This document shows, piece by piece, positions 52,201-60,596 of a stretch of DNA of 64,000 bases (the first letter of the stretch is position 1; each line of letters starts with the position of its first letter). Location of the stretch: assembly GCF_003033925.1 (NCBI RefSeq), contig NZ_CP028365.1, positions 2,294,001 to 2,358,000 of the forward strand, given 5' to 3'. The position numbers and the translations under genes are program-made. Origin of the DNA: Tannerella serpentiformis. GTDB taxonomy: Bacteria > Bacteroidota > Bacteroidia > Bacteroidales > Tannerellaceae. The notes beneath the pieces were generated by a model. That model did not search any database. It had not been told where the DNA came from and saw only the letters and a program-made list of their open reading frames with translations.

Positions 52201-55200
52201 GGTTGTGGTACGTTTAATACGAATAATAACATCGATGTGGAGCACACCTTTAATTATACCGAGCCTACGGGTAAAGGTCAGGATGCTGGATCGTTGATCT
52301 ACCTCTATGCGGAGAATGACATCCTCTCCAATCAGGACGCAGCCAACGGAACCTGCGACTCACGCCAGGCTCCGATCACGTTCTCCGTTCCACAATCATC
52401 GAAGACCATCACCTTATGGGAGGCTGAACGTAACATCAATACGGTGGGACGTGTAGACTTTGCCTATGGAGCTGCCACTTCGGCAGGTCCGTTGACATGG
52501 CTCTCCCGCGGTGGGTATATCCAGACGGAGCGCCCCGTAACGATTGCCTACAAGAGTGATAGCACAATCTCCTTCCTCGCTGAGGATTGGCGCCATGATG
52601 CGACACATGCATCTCCAGGGAACTTTACTACTACCGGTCGTCGTGGTAATATCCACTTCTTCGACTCTGTTCGAATCAATCGTAACAACACGGCAGCTGG
52701 CATGACGCAGCTGAAAGCCGAAAACCATATTTGGACAGCCATGCTGGACTACGTGGATGAGGCCTCTACGGGTGATACGATGGAGATCATCTCGCACAAG
52801 GGCGATATCTATCTTGGATATAACGACAATACCCCGACGCAGAATCCCTATCAATACGTAGCCACAATGAACAATGGCTATATCATGCAGCAGAGACCGT
52901 CTGCGTCGTGTATTCACCCATTGGCAAACAATGTGTCATATGATAAGAACCGGTTTATCTACACGATTCCAAGTACCAATACGAAGGGTCACTTGTGGAT
53001 CAAGGCTGGTTGGGAAGAGAAAACGGATCGCAATTCCGTACCGGATGATGGATCGAGACTGGCTGGTGGTAATATCTACTTCTCACACATTGCCGTTAAT
53101 CAACCGACGGGTAGTGATCACCCGACCGTGATCTCAATACCATTCTCCGGTCTTTGGCGTTGCGGTAATGAAGGCGATAGCATACTCCACAATCGCTCCG
53201 GGCGTGCTTTGCAGTACTACGAGAATGCAGGTATTATCTCCGGTGTAAACCACTGTAATCGTCCCTATCCCGGAGCCAATACTATAGCGACGAATAATCA
53301 TGACTGGGGGTTGTTCTATCGTGGTGGTAAGGGCGATCTGACGGTAGATGCCGGTAACCGTGGTAACATCATCTTCAACAAGGGTGCTTACCTGAGCTTC
53401 GAGGATCCGAGTTCTACGGGCAATGTAGTCTTCCGCACACGCTTTGGCGACATTGATATGCGTAATCCGTTCAACGTAGATACGATGACGGGTAGCTTGC
53501 TCTTCTTGGCGCAGATCGAAAATATTGCCGATTTGGAGCACAGTGACTTCTGTGGTTGTAAAGAAGAACGTAACAACGTCTATCTGCAAGATTTTGAATT
53601 CAAAGCACACGGTGCAAGCGGTAGCGTATTTGTCGGTGCAGACAATAACATCAAGTTGAACTATGGAGGTCTGCAAAACATTGGTACGCGTCATGATCCG
53701 TTCCTGAGCAAGGATTATGAAAAGTGCAATGATGGCAGTCTGAAGAAGGTAGGCGAAGGATATATTGGCGGAGCACTTGGTGGATGCGGTGATGATCTTC
53801 ATTGCGATGCAATCTCAAGCGAAAACAAGGCTCGTAAGTTCTTGATGAAGTTTGATAAGGATGCCAACGGAACGGCTATCACCAAGGGTGGTTTTGCAGC
53901 TGTGGCTTCGGACTACATCGACGTCTACAAGAGGTTTGAGTATCTCGGTGGTAGCGGTGACGGTATGGGTAGCGTACCGGGTACAGGCACCCTGCACGGT
54001 GAGACAGTCACGGGCTACGGTCTCTTCATGAAGACCCAAGCCAACAAGGGTAACTGGAACGTGAACATTTTCGAGAATACGCCGACTTGCCCCACACCGT
54101 GCGACGGAACGAACTGCGGACACGATTACCTGCATATGGTTTCGCGTATGACTTTCCACGACGATGCTTATATCGAAGCGCACAACCAAGAGGTTATGCT
54201 TTGGTCACCGGTAATAGAGACGTTTGGTGATATGACTCTTGATTCGGAAAAAGATAAGGGCTCTAAGACTGAAATTACGCTGAAGGCCGATAGTTTGATC
54301 TTCCATAGCGACTTCATCAAGAAAGGTAAGAACATAAAGCTCTCCACTTGGAGTGGTCTCCACAAAGATCTGCCGATTATGAAGTTCGGTCACATGCGTA
54401 AGACGCCTCCGTTCGTTGAAGCGAAAAAGGACGATTGCGACGCCATCACCGAGTGCGTACCCTGCTATCGTTACATCCGCTTCAGCAAGGATCCGCTGCA
54501 TATGTTGGATACAATCACGATCAAGTTTGGCGACGACGCATATATGGAGCGCCTCAATACGGTTATCTTCGATCATACCGTCCTCACCTGCCTCACTGAC
54601 TCGTTCGACCACGTGAAGGGTGGTGCGGTACAGAACGCACAGATTCGTACCGATACGTTTAAGATCCGCAACCAAGTAGACCTCTTCGCCGACGAGAAGC
54701 ACGAGCGTGACGCTCACCTCGAGCTGATCTCTGAGGAGCAGATGGGTTCGAAGGATTATGCCGGTATTTATACCAAGCACCTGCACATGGAGCCGATTGG
54801 CGCGTGCGGTACCCCGTATAGTGAGCTTTGGACTTCGGACGACTTGGCACTCGACGTGATCACGACGTCCATCTTCGGTGGTTTCGGTTTCATCCACTCT
54901 GATGTGCACGTAGAGAATGGCGGACACCTGAACGCGGGCTTCACCTCGCTGCGTCTCAAAGGCATGTGCTATGAGCAGATGTGTGGTACGCAACGTATGA
55001 AGGATCTTCGTCTCGACGTCGGTGCACAGCTGCACTTCTCCGTGGGTACGTCGAAGGGTCTGAACGGTGAATACAGCGACGCCATCGAGGTAGATCGTCT
55101 GACGACCTACGGTTCGGTAGACGTGAACATCGAGATTCGTCCTTGCGAGAAGATCGAAAAGCGCTGCTATCCGATCATCTATTACAAGTCGGTTACGCCG

Positions 55201-55806
55201 AACAGCTTGAACCAACTCAAGCTCAATCCACGTAAGGTGAAAATCGATGGCGAGGAGTATCCGCTGCACCTGAACCTTGGAACGGATGGTGTTGTCTACG
55301 TCTGCGTTGGTGATGCTCAACCGGTAGATATCAATCGCACGGTGACGCTCCCATCCGTATCAGGCGTGAAGACAGATCCAGGCGCAGGTATTTGGGATGT
55401 GAAGAGCCGTGGCAACTTCAAGTTCAAGGCCACCTATTCAGGTTCCAAGCCGCTGGCCGTACGCACGAACCGTACAGTAAACGGTGTACCGGAAATGCTG
55501 ACGGGCACAAAGAATGCCAACGGTGAATACGAGTATGTCGTTCCGAACGTACAGCAGGATATCACGCTGTCGATCGGCCCGGACTACGTCTCCAACCAAC
55601 TGTTGGCAGGCACGGCCGTTTGGTCGCACGGCGAGATGATCTACATCCGCGTTGATCGTGCTGACATCGCCAGCATCTACTCCGTAGCTGGACAGCTTGT
55701 TCGTAAGGTAGACTTGCCCGAAGGCGACACGTCGATCCCGATGAGTCGCGGTGCATACGTGATCACCCTCAAGGACGGCTCCGTTCATAAGGTGATTGTG
55801 AAGTAA
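49240..55806 (+). CDS. Giant type IX secretion cargo / surface protein
   Basis: The ATG at 49240 gives 2188 residues with a signal peptide (LISVVKPLIAAALLFGSSGGVAWGQ). An upstream open frame is not used. The body is Gly/Ser/Thr/Asn-rich, with dozens of short recurring motifs such as WLAAGNI, WKAGNDILT, WHACNDILT, WHANHDIIT and WYAGNDIHT at about 20-40 residue spacing. These suggest a long beta-solenoid like filamentous adhesins. The last 75 residues have the type IX sorting pattern, with IYSVAGQLVRKVDLPEG, PMSRGAYVITLKDG and a VIVK end. Composition is AT-richer than its neighbours. It is probably exported and anchored at the cell surface; adhesion or S-layer-like function is inference. Confidence 0.88.
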   Translation: MEKKQLISVVKPLIAAALLFGSSGGVAWGQTMHGHDTGGPYNSSSCSAHYTIGSGGWSNPDNNFGPGETGTITPRGANAGWWGGTVAWANPGNGRVTVGNTNNIVVNAANVASVGGSWTSPHCNAGGSTSLIAPTSGPSVPDGTGVRHIGSSVPASVYSAATHITVDAGSSSGSPWQLEGFQFLDNPWYYYFYTLSTPGTCPASCWYWSGTSHLQSSGSWPSVQYTSTASTQGGYVPGIITLLAGGHVRLTGIGTYSVGAGGHTNSHATLNLPAAYYTLMNDKNFDAASIVSNGTINWGTAGGAELGTDAVLGIQGDFVPGASAIITSATGGTILMGAATQGQNKMTVKAPTGGTNTYPYGFSGRGANVYTGVCIPATGTANVGNYGTNNITVETTMTLPTAMSAGKLQIFNTMGNVDFKNKIPATGAGGNILLMAKGTFTMNTGSAHVITMAAGNTSLMGGVVELKVKEDVKVNGSGNYNVFGFDGAGSTPTLAALTWPTLCPQPTYSWCRTEKYERIPHLGPDIRYGLQGAITGQPYAGDCTPLNFMGGGHIKSLDDSEVKVNSSGYARWQAMGNITTGNGKTLKWEVGASATGTATASWLANGNITLGTGNTTNWKSATSTAGDRIFWNAGGNITTNDVTAKWETSDGNMYWRAIGTIQAGSSGHELNTVEWKSTGKGNMLWEATTLNVVNGSNALKFEQTGTGRTNWHAKGNIDAKAGSGGITFTNSSTEANGAGTMTWLAAGNIITSAGNELIKFEQTTATAGRNAWKAGNDILTKSKIEFHNQASKYNMEWHACNDILTNNGGTGADGSDHFLVTFKNEKEGDVIWHANHDIITRSKTDFESTNTASGNITWYAGNDIHTYLGKNHPSTLTNGVNFKQEGAGRTIWQAGRDITTHNAVHFQFTSNAKDWASLGLLAVRNITLGGVTGEYENNHPSLRNEFKVETEVNDTVVLHARNGYILTNSLVNLERSNTGAALTKLWAGCGTFNTNNNIDVEHTFNYTEPTGKGQDAGSLIYLYAENDILSNQDAANGTCDSRQAPITFSVPQSSKTITLWEAERNINTVGRVDFAYGAATSAGPLTWLSRGGYIQTERPVTIAYKSDSTISFLAEDWRHDATHASPGNFTTTGRRGNIHFFDSVRINRNNTAAGMTQLKAENHIWTAMLDYVDEASTGDTMEIISHKGDIYLGYNDNTPTQNPYQYVATMNNGYIMQQRPSASCIHPLANNVSYDKNRFIYTIPSTNTKGHLWIKAGWEEKTDRNSVPDDGSRLAGGNIYFSHIAVNQPTGSDHPTVISIPFSGLWRCGNEGDSILHNRSGRALQYYENAGIISGVNHCNRPYPGANTIATNNHDWGLFYRGGKGDLTVDAGNRGNIIFNKGAYLSFEDPSSTGNVVFRTRFGDIDMRNPFNVDTMTGSLLFLAQIENIADLEHSDFCGCKEERNNVYLQDFEFKAHGASGSVFVGADNNIKLNYGGLQNIGTRHDPFLSKDYEKCNDGSLKKVGEGYIGGALGGCGDDLHCDAISSENKARKFLMKFDKDANGTAITKGGFAAVASDYIDVYKRFEYLGGSGDGMGSVPGTGTLHGETVTGYGLFMKTQANKGNWNVNIFENTPTCPTPCDGTNCGHDYLHMVSRMTFHDDAYIEAHNQEVMLWSPVIETFGDMTLDSEKDKGSKTEITLKADSLIFHSDFIKKGKNIKLSTWSGLHKDLPIMKFGHMRKTPPFVEAKKDDCDAITECVPCYRYIRFSKDPLHMLDTITIKFGDDAYMERLNTVIFDHTVLTCLTDSFDHVKGGAVQNAQIRTDTFKIRNQVDLFADEKHERDAHLELISEEQMGSKDYAGIYTKHLHMEPIGACGTPYSELWTSDDLALDVITTSIFGGFGFIHSDVHVENGGHLNAGFTSLRLKGMCYEQMCGTQRMKDLRLDVGAQLHFSVGTSKGLNGEYSDAIEVDRLTTYGSVDVNIEIRPCEKIEKRCYPIIYYKSVTPNSLNQLKLNPRKVKIDGEEYPLHLNLGTDGVVYVCVGDAQPVDINRTVTLPSVSGVKTDPGAGIWDVKSRGNFKFKATYSGSKPLAVRTNRTVNGVPEMLTGTKNANGEYEYVVPNVQQDITLSIGPDYVSNQLLAGTAVWSHGEMIYIRVDRADIASIYSVAGQLVRKVDLPEGDTSIPMSRGAYVITLKDGSVHKVIVK

Positions 55807-55891
55807 GCATGAGTCCATATGGGGACGCTTCTGTTAGTGTCCTCGGGTGTGGGTGGATACTGAGAGAGGGTCCGCCCCACCTTTATAAAAG

Positions 55892-55931
55892 AATCCCCGG
55901 CACAGCCTCGTAAAGGCCCGTGTCGGGGATT
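55892..55931 (+). terminator. Hairpin after the giant surface gene
   Basis: AATCCCCGGCAC (55892-55903) pairs with GTGTCGGGGATT (55920-55931). The T run is weak. A dispersed palindrome (AGGCGTATGCGATGCGTCCC) follows near 55961. Confidence 0.6.
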
Positions 55932-56137
55932 CGGTGTATTGGGGGGGCTTGCATGCTCATAGGCGTATGCGATGCGTCCCTACCCCGGATATCTCCTAAC
56001 AATTGATTGGGACGATTATTTGTGATGTCATTTCCGTTTGGCCTCTAAAAACGAAGGTCGGCACGGCTTGGCTCTTCGTTATTCTGTCTCCTGAAATGCA
56101 AAGCCGATTTCCGGTCTCTCGAAACGCCAAAATGAAA

Positions 56138-56432
56138 CGCGAGACCGATCTCGGACTTTGCGAAATGCCTTCCCGCCGCACGAAATCGATCAAAATTTTC
56201 TGGAAACGCCAAAATGAGGCGGGAAATCGATCAAATTCTCCGAAAAGTCACTTTTTGCGACGGGAAACGGGGAAAATTCTTCGAAAAGTCATTTCCCGCG
56301 GCGGGAAAGGGGAAAAATGCCTCGGAAAACGGCTTCGTGCGGCGGGAAGGCGTCTAAAAGTTTCGGAGATCGGTTTCGCGCGGCGGGAAAAGGAGGATAA
56401 TCTCGCAAAACGCCTTTCTGCCGCCGAATGAC
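56138..56432. repeat. Palindromic tandem array I, 41-bp period, eight units (orphan, same word as H)
   Basis: The CGGGAAA half-word or its variants are anchored at 56138, 56179, 56220, 56261, 56302, 56343, 56384 and 56425, 41 bp apart. The best palindrome is TTTCCCGCGGCGGGAAA, ending in the 56302 unit. The array opens with AACGCCAAAATGAAACGCGA, also found at the start of array H. Arrays H and I, 15.7 kb apart, are therefore related copies. Confidence 0.9.
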
Positions 56433-56517
56433 TCTATGGAATCTCCATAAATCTAATTCACACGGCCCCGCGATTTGCAGGCTTGTGTACCGGCCTCGCT
56501 GAAGGCCGCAGCCATCC

Positions 56518-56525
56518 TACCTTTG
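56518..56525 (+). promoter_or_regulatory. -7 box at the epimerase start codon
   Basis: TACCTTTG ends only 5 bases before the ATG at 56531. If this is the promoter, the mRNA is leaderless or nearly so. Confidence 0.5.
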
Positions 56526-56530
56526 CGGGC

Positions 56531-57535
56531 ATGAAAAAGATACTGATCACTGGAGCCAGCGGATTCATCGGCGGACACCTTGTCCGGGAGGCGCTGGAGG
56601 GCGGATATGAGGTCTGGGCGGGCGTGCGACGCAGCAGCTCCATCGGCCGGTTGCCCAAAGACCGCGTTCACCTGATCGACCTCCGTTATGCCGACGCCGA
56701 GGCGCTCGCCGCCCAAGTGCGCGAACATGCGGCCGAGCATGGGCGGTGGGACGGCGTGGTCCACAACGCGGGCGTGACGAAGACCGTCCGCCCGGCCGAC
56801 TTCTTCGAGGTCAACACCGAATACACCCGCCGCCTTCTGGCTGCCCTCAACGCCGGCGGCCAGGCCACGCGCCCCGATCGCTTTGTGCTGATGAGCAGCC
56901 TCAGCGCCTTCGGCCGCGGCGACGAACGCACCTTCCGACCCATCTCGGCCGACGATGAGCCTCGGCCCGAATCGATCTACGGCCGCAGCAAACTGGCCGC
57001 CGAGCAGTGCGTCCGCGAGCAGACGACGATCCCCTACACCATCCTCCGGCCCACGGGCGTCTACGGACCCGGCGACCGCGACTATGGAATGGAGATCGAG
57101 AGCATCCGCGCGGGCTTCGACTTCAAGATCGGCCGCACGCCCCAGCGCCTCACGTTCATCTACGCTCGTGACCTGGCGCGCGTCGTCCGGCTGGCCCTCG
57201 AGCGCCCCGAGGCCGTAGGCCGCAGCTACTTCGTGGCCGACGGCGACGTCTACACCGACGACGAGTTCGCCGGCCTCATCCAGGAGCTGCTCCACCGTCG
57301 GCACGTCCTCCACGCCCGCATCCCGCTCTGGTTGGCGCGCGTGGTCTGCACCGTCTCCGAGGCCATCGGGCGCATGACCGGCCGACCCGCCACGCTCAAC
57401 ACCGACAAGTATCACATCCTCAAGCAACGCAACTGGATCTGCGACGTCAGCCCCCTGCGCCACGAGCTGGGCTTCACGCCCGAATACAACCTCCGCCGCG
57501 GACTCGAGGAGATCATCGCCGAAACGAATCACTAA
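56531..57535 (+). CDS. NAD-dependent epimerase/dehydratase family protein
   Basis: The 334-residue extended short-chain dehydrogenase has the Rossmann motif TGASGFIGG at residues 7-15. It also has VHNAGVTK, the serine of MSSLSAFG, and YGRSKLAAE with the catalytic Tyr and Lys. Such enzymes modify nucleotide sugars or dihydroflavonol-like substrates; the substrate here is unknown. The start is fixed by the Rossmann fold. A lipoprotein gene follows after 12 bases. Confidence 0.9.
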   Translation: MKKILITGASGFIGGHLVREALEGGYEVWAGVRRSSSIGRLPKDRVHLIDLRYADAEALAAQVREHAAEHGRWDGVVHNAGVTKTVRPADFFEVNTEYTRRLLAALNAGGQATRPDRFVLMSSLSAFGRGDERTFRPISADDEPRPESIYGRSKLAAEQCVREQTTIPYTILRPTGVYGPGDRDYGMEIESIRAGFDFKIGRTPQRLTFIYARDLARVVRLALERPEAVGRSYFVADGDVYTDDEFAGLIQELLHRRHVLHARIPLWLARVVCTVSEAIGRMTGRPATLNTDKYHILKQRNWICDVSPLRHELGFTPEYNLRRGLEEIIAETNH

Positions 57536-57547
57536 TCATCTACCCTT

Positions 57548-59113
57548 ATGCGCAACAAACTACTCCTTGCCCTCGCCCTGCTCCTGAGCCTCGGCGCATG
57601 CACCACATCGCGCCTCGTGAAGCAGGAAAAACGCATCTATCCCAAACGCGAATTTCGCGGCGCGTGGTTTCAGACCATCTACCAGAACGACTACCGCGGA
57701 CTCTCGGCCGACGACTTTCGCGCGCTCATGGATCAGCGCCTCGACCGCCTGAAACGCTATGGCATCAACGCCATCTTCTTCCAAATCCGCCCCGAGGCCG
57801 ACGCCTTCTACCCCTCCCGCTACGAGCCCTGGAGCCGTTGGCTGACGGGTCGCCAGGGCGAAGCGCCCGAGGACGAGGCGTTCGATCCGCTGGCCTACCT
57901 CATCGAAGCCTGCCACCTGCGCGGGCTGGAGTTTCACGCCTGGCTCAACCCCTATCGCGCCGGCGCAACGGACTTTGAGGACTTTGCCGAAACGCACATC
58001 TACCGCCGCCATCCCGAGTGGTTCGTGCGCTATAACCGCATGACGCTCTTCGATCCCGGCATCCCCGACTGCCGCCTCTTCATCTGCGGCGTGGTGCGCG
58101 ACATCGTCACCCGTTACGACATCGACGGCATCCATATCGACGACTATTTCTACCCCTACCCCGTCGCCGGCGAGCCCTTCCCGGACGAGGAGAGCTTCTC
58201 CCGCTACGGTCCGCCCGCGGGCTTCTCCGCCAACCGCCGCGATGACTGGCGCCGCAACAACATCAACCTCCTGATCCGCGAGCTGAAGATGACCGTAGCC
58301 TCGGCCAAGCCGTGGGTCAGCTTTGGCGTCAGCCCCTTCGGCATCTACCGCAACAAGTCGTCCGACCGCCACGGCAGCGACACGCGCGGGCTGCAAGACT
58401 ACGACGACCTCTATGCCGACGTGGTGCTGTGGATGAAGAACGGCTGGATCGACTACTGCGCCCCGCAGCTCTATTGGGAGATCGGCCACAAGTCGGCCGA
58501 CTACTCGACGCTCATCCACTGGTGGAGCGGCCTCAAGACGCGCACTCCGCTCTACATCGGGCAGGACGTGGCCCGCACCATGAAGGCCGGGCAACTGGCG
58601 CAAAAGATGATCGAGGAGCGCGAGGCGAAGCGCGTCGACGGACACATCTTCTGGCCCGCCGGCGAACTGCTGCGCAACAACGGTCACGTGGCCGACAGCC
58701 TCCGCCGCATCTGGCACCGCTACCCCGCGCTCACTCCGCCGCTCTCCAAAGCCTACACCGACCGACCCGACGCCGTGCAGAACCTCCGCATCGCGCAGAC
58801 GGACGGCGCCACGCGCCTCGTGTGGGACATCGCCCCGCAGGATCCTCGCGCACCCCGTAAGACGCCCATGCGTTACGTCGTCTATCGCTTCCCCCTCGGC
58901 GAACGCCGCGACATCAGCCGTGCCTCTATGATCGTCGCCATCACCGGCGAGCCCTCTTTCCAGCTTCGCGACAGCGACCTCGAGCTCCCCTACACCTACG
59001 TCGTCACCGCCGTCGATCGCTATCACAACGAGAGCAAACCGTGCAAACCCCTCAAACTCGATGGCCGCACGCGCTACATCAATCTCAGAGGAGAACTTGG
59101 CCAGCGTCCCTGA
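57548..59113 (+). CDS. Glycosyl hydrolase-like lipoprotein (GHL10/DUF187, YngK-like)
   Basis: The 521-residue protein has a lipoprotein signal (LLLSLGAC, Cys19). A GHL10 TIM-barrel domain follows: EFRGAWFQTIYQND, GINAIFFQIRPEADAFYPS, GLEFHAWLNPYR, VRYDIDGIHIDDYFYPYP-like segments, and WVSFGVSPFGIYRNK. A fibronectin-like C-terminal domain spans about residues 415-510. The family is linked to glycan or peptidoglycan turnover but is poorly defined. It is probably co-transcribed with the epimerase. From 59114 to 59217 there is only a copy of the GGGACGC / CATGTACCCGG repeat family. Confidence 0.9.
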   Translation: MRNKLLLALALLLSLGACTTSRLVKQEKRIYPKREFRGAWFQTIYQNDYRGLSADDFRALMDQRLDRLKRYGINAIFFQIRPEADAFYPSRYEPWSRWLTGRQGEAPEDEAFDPLAYLIEACHLRGLEFHAWLNPYRAGATDFEDFAETHIYRRHPEWFVRYNRMTLFDPGIPDCRLFICGVVRDIVTRYDIDGIHIDDYFYPYPVAGEPFPDEESFSRYGPPAGFSANRRDDWRRNNINLLIRELKMTVASAKPWVSFGVSPFGIYRNKSSDRHGSDTRGLQDYDDLYADVVLWMKNGWIDYCAPQLYWEIGHKSADYSTLIHWWSGLKTRTPLYIGQDVARTMKAGQLAQKMIEEREAKRVDGHIFWPAGELLRNNGHVADSLRRIWHRYPALTPPLSKAYTDRPDAVQNLRIAQTDGATRLVWDIAPQDPRAPRKTPMRYVVYRFPLGERRDISRASMIVAITGEPSFQLRDSDLELPYTYVVTAVDRYHNESKPCKPLKLDGRTRYINLRGELGQRP

Positions 59114-59217
59114 CGGCCCCTGCCGGGGCAGGGAAATAATCTCGACCATGTACCCGGATCATTTTCGTTCCTCATTCTCCCCCATAGTCTTTCACTTTTA
59201 GTTTTTAGCTCCTTTAT

Positions 59218-60528
59218 ATGAACCCCACCAAATTAACAGCGCAGTGGCTCACTATCCTTTTTGCTACAGCCTTCATTTCCGCTACCCTCTCCGCTCAAAC
59301 GGTGAATAGGGATCGCTACATCGTCCTCACCATCACAAGCGATCCGGACGCTGAATCGGCTTTCTCCTTAGATCCCGAAGATAAAAGAGCCTACTTCTAT
59401 CTCACAGCCGACACCGACAATACGCCGGTGGAAATCGTCTATGGTAATATTTGCAGCACCATTATGGTTCACTCTCGAGAGCGCGACGCTGTAGGTACAC
59501 AGTACGTCTACCTACCGAAGACGTCCACCATGACGATCTATGGCAATGTAAACGGACTGAATTGCTACGCCGCTGGTCACGAACCGTTTGTCGACTTCGG
59601 TCCACTCGACTTCAACGGCGGCGTGCAGGGCCCTGTGAGCAACCTCAACATCAGCCACAATCAGGGATTGAAGACGCTCGACTGTACGAACAACATGATC
59701 TCACTGCTCGACGTGAGCTGGAACACCGGGCTGGAGGAGCTTAACTGTTCACACAACGGTTTGACCACATTGGATGTGAGTCGTAATACGGCGCTGAAGG
59801 TGCTCGACTGTTCGAGTAATGCATTGGGGACGATTGACGTGAGCCACAACACGGCCTTAATCTCGTTGAGCTGCTCTGAAAACGGCCTCTCACAGATCGA
59901 CGTGAGCCGAAACACCGCATTAAAGTCGCTCGATTGCTGCATCAATCAACTGACCCTGCTCGACGTCAGCCGAAACACGGCTTTGACTGATTTGAACTGC
60001 TTTGCCAATGAGTTCCGGTCGATTGATGTCAGCCGCAACACGGCCTTGACCCGTCTCATCTGTTCGGGAAACAAGCTGACCGCGTTGGATATCCGTCCCC
60101 ACACTGCACTAGAGGAACTCAATTGCCAGCAAAACAAAATCATCCAACTCGACCTCAGTCAGAACACGGCGCTGAAGTCGTTGCGCTGCTCCGAAAACCG
60201 GCTTACAACGCTCGATTTGAGCGCCAATCAATCCCTCGAGTTGCTGCAGTGTTACGGAAACCAGTTGACTGCCGCCGCTCTCGATCGCATCTATTGCGCC
60301 CTGCCCGATCGAACCGCTAAGGAGCCCGGCGAGCTATTCCCTGCGTGGACAGATGATTGGGATGACGCCCCCGATCCAGACAAGCCCAAAGTGTTGGCCG
60401 CGAACGGCCGAAACGCCACTCGTAAGAATTGGAAAATCCTTTATAAGAGTAATGGTGTAACCAGATCAGGTCTCGGCATCGAAATCACCGGCTTCACAGG
60501 GCGATACATCTGTGGCAGCGGCAAGTAG
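59218..60528 (+). CDS. Leucine-rich repeat surface protein
   Basis: The 436-residue protein has a signal peptide (WLTILFATAFISATLSAQ). A unique domain of about 115 residues is followed by ten 21-residue leucine-rich repeats of the form LxxLxCSxNxLTxLDVSxNTA (about residues 140-345), then a C-terminal domain of 80 residues. The unit is exactly 63 bases, so copy number could change by recombination. No standard type IX signal is seen at the end. Extracellular binding is likely for this repeat class in oral Bacteroidota. Confidence 0.88.
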   Translation: MNPTKLTAQWLTILFATAFISATLSAQTVNRDRYIVLTITSDPDAESAFSLDPEDKRAYFYLTADTDNTPVEIVYGNICSTIMVHSRERDAVGTQYVYLPKTSTMTIYGNVNGLNCYAAGHEPFVDFGPLDFNGGVQGPVSNLNISHNQGLKTLDCTNNMISLLDVSWNTGLEELNCSHNGLTTLDVSRNTALKVLDCSSNALGTIDVSHNTALISLSCSENGLSQIDVSRNTALKSLDCCINQLTLLDVSRNTALTDLNCFANEFRSIDVSRNTALTRLICSGNKLTALDIRPHTALEELNCQQNKIIQLDLSQNTALKSLRCSENRLTTLDLSANQSLELLQCYGNQLTAAALDRIYCALPDRTAKEPGELFPAWTDDWDDAPDPDKPKVLAANGRNATRKNWKILYKSNGVTRSGLGIEITGFTGRYICGSGK

Positions 60529-60596
60529 CACCTTTCGTTTTTCATTCCCTCATTCTCTCCCCCCCACAGTCTTTCACTTTTAGTTTTTCGCTCACT

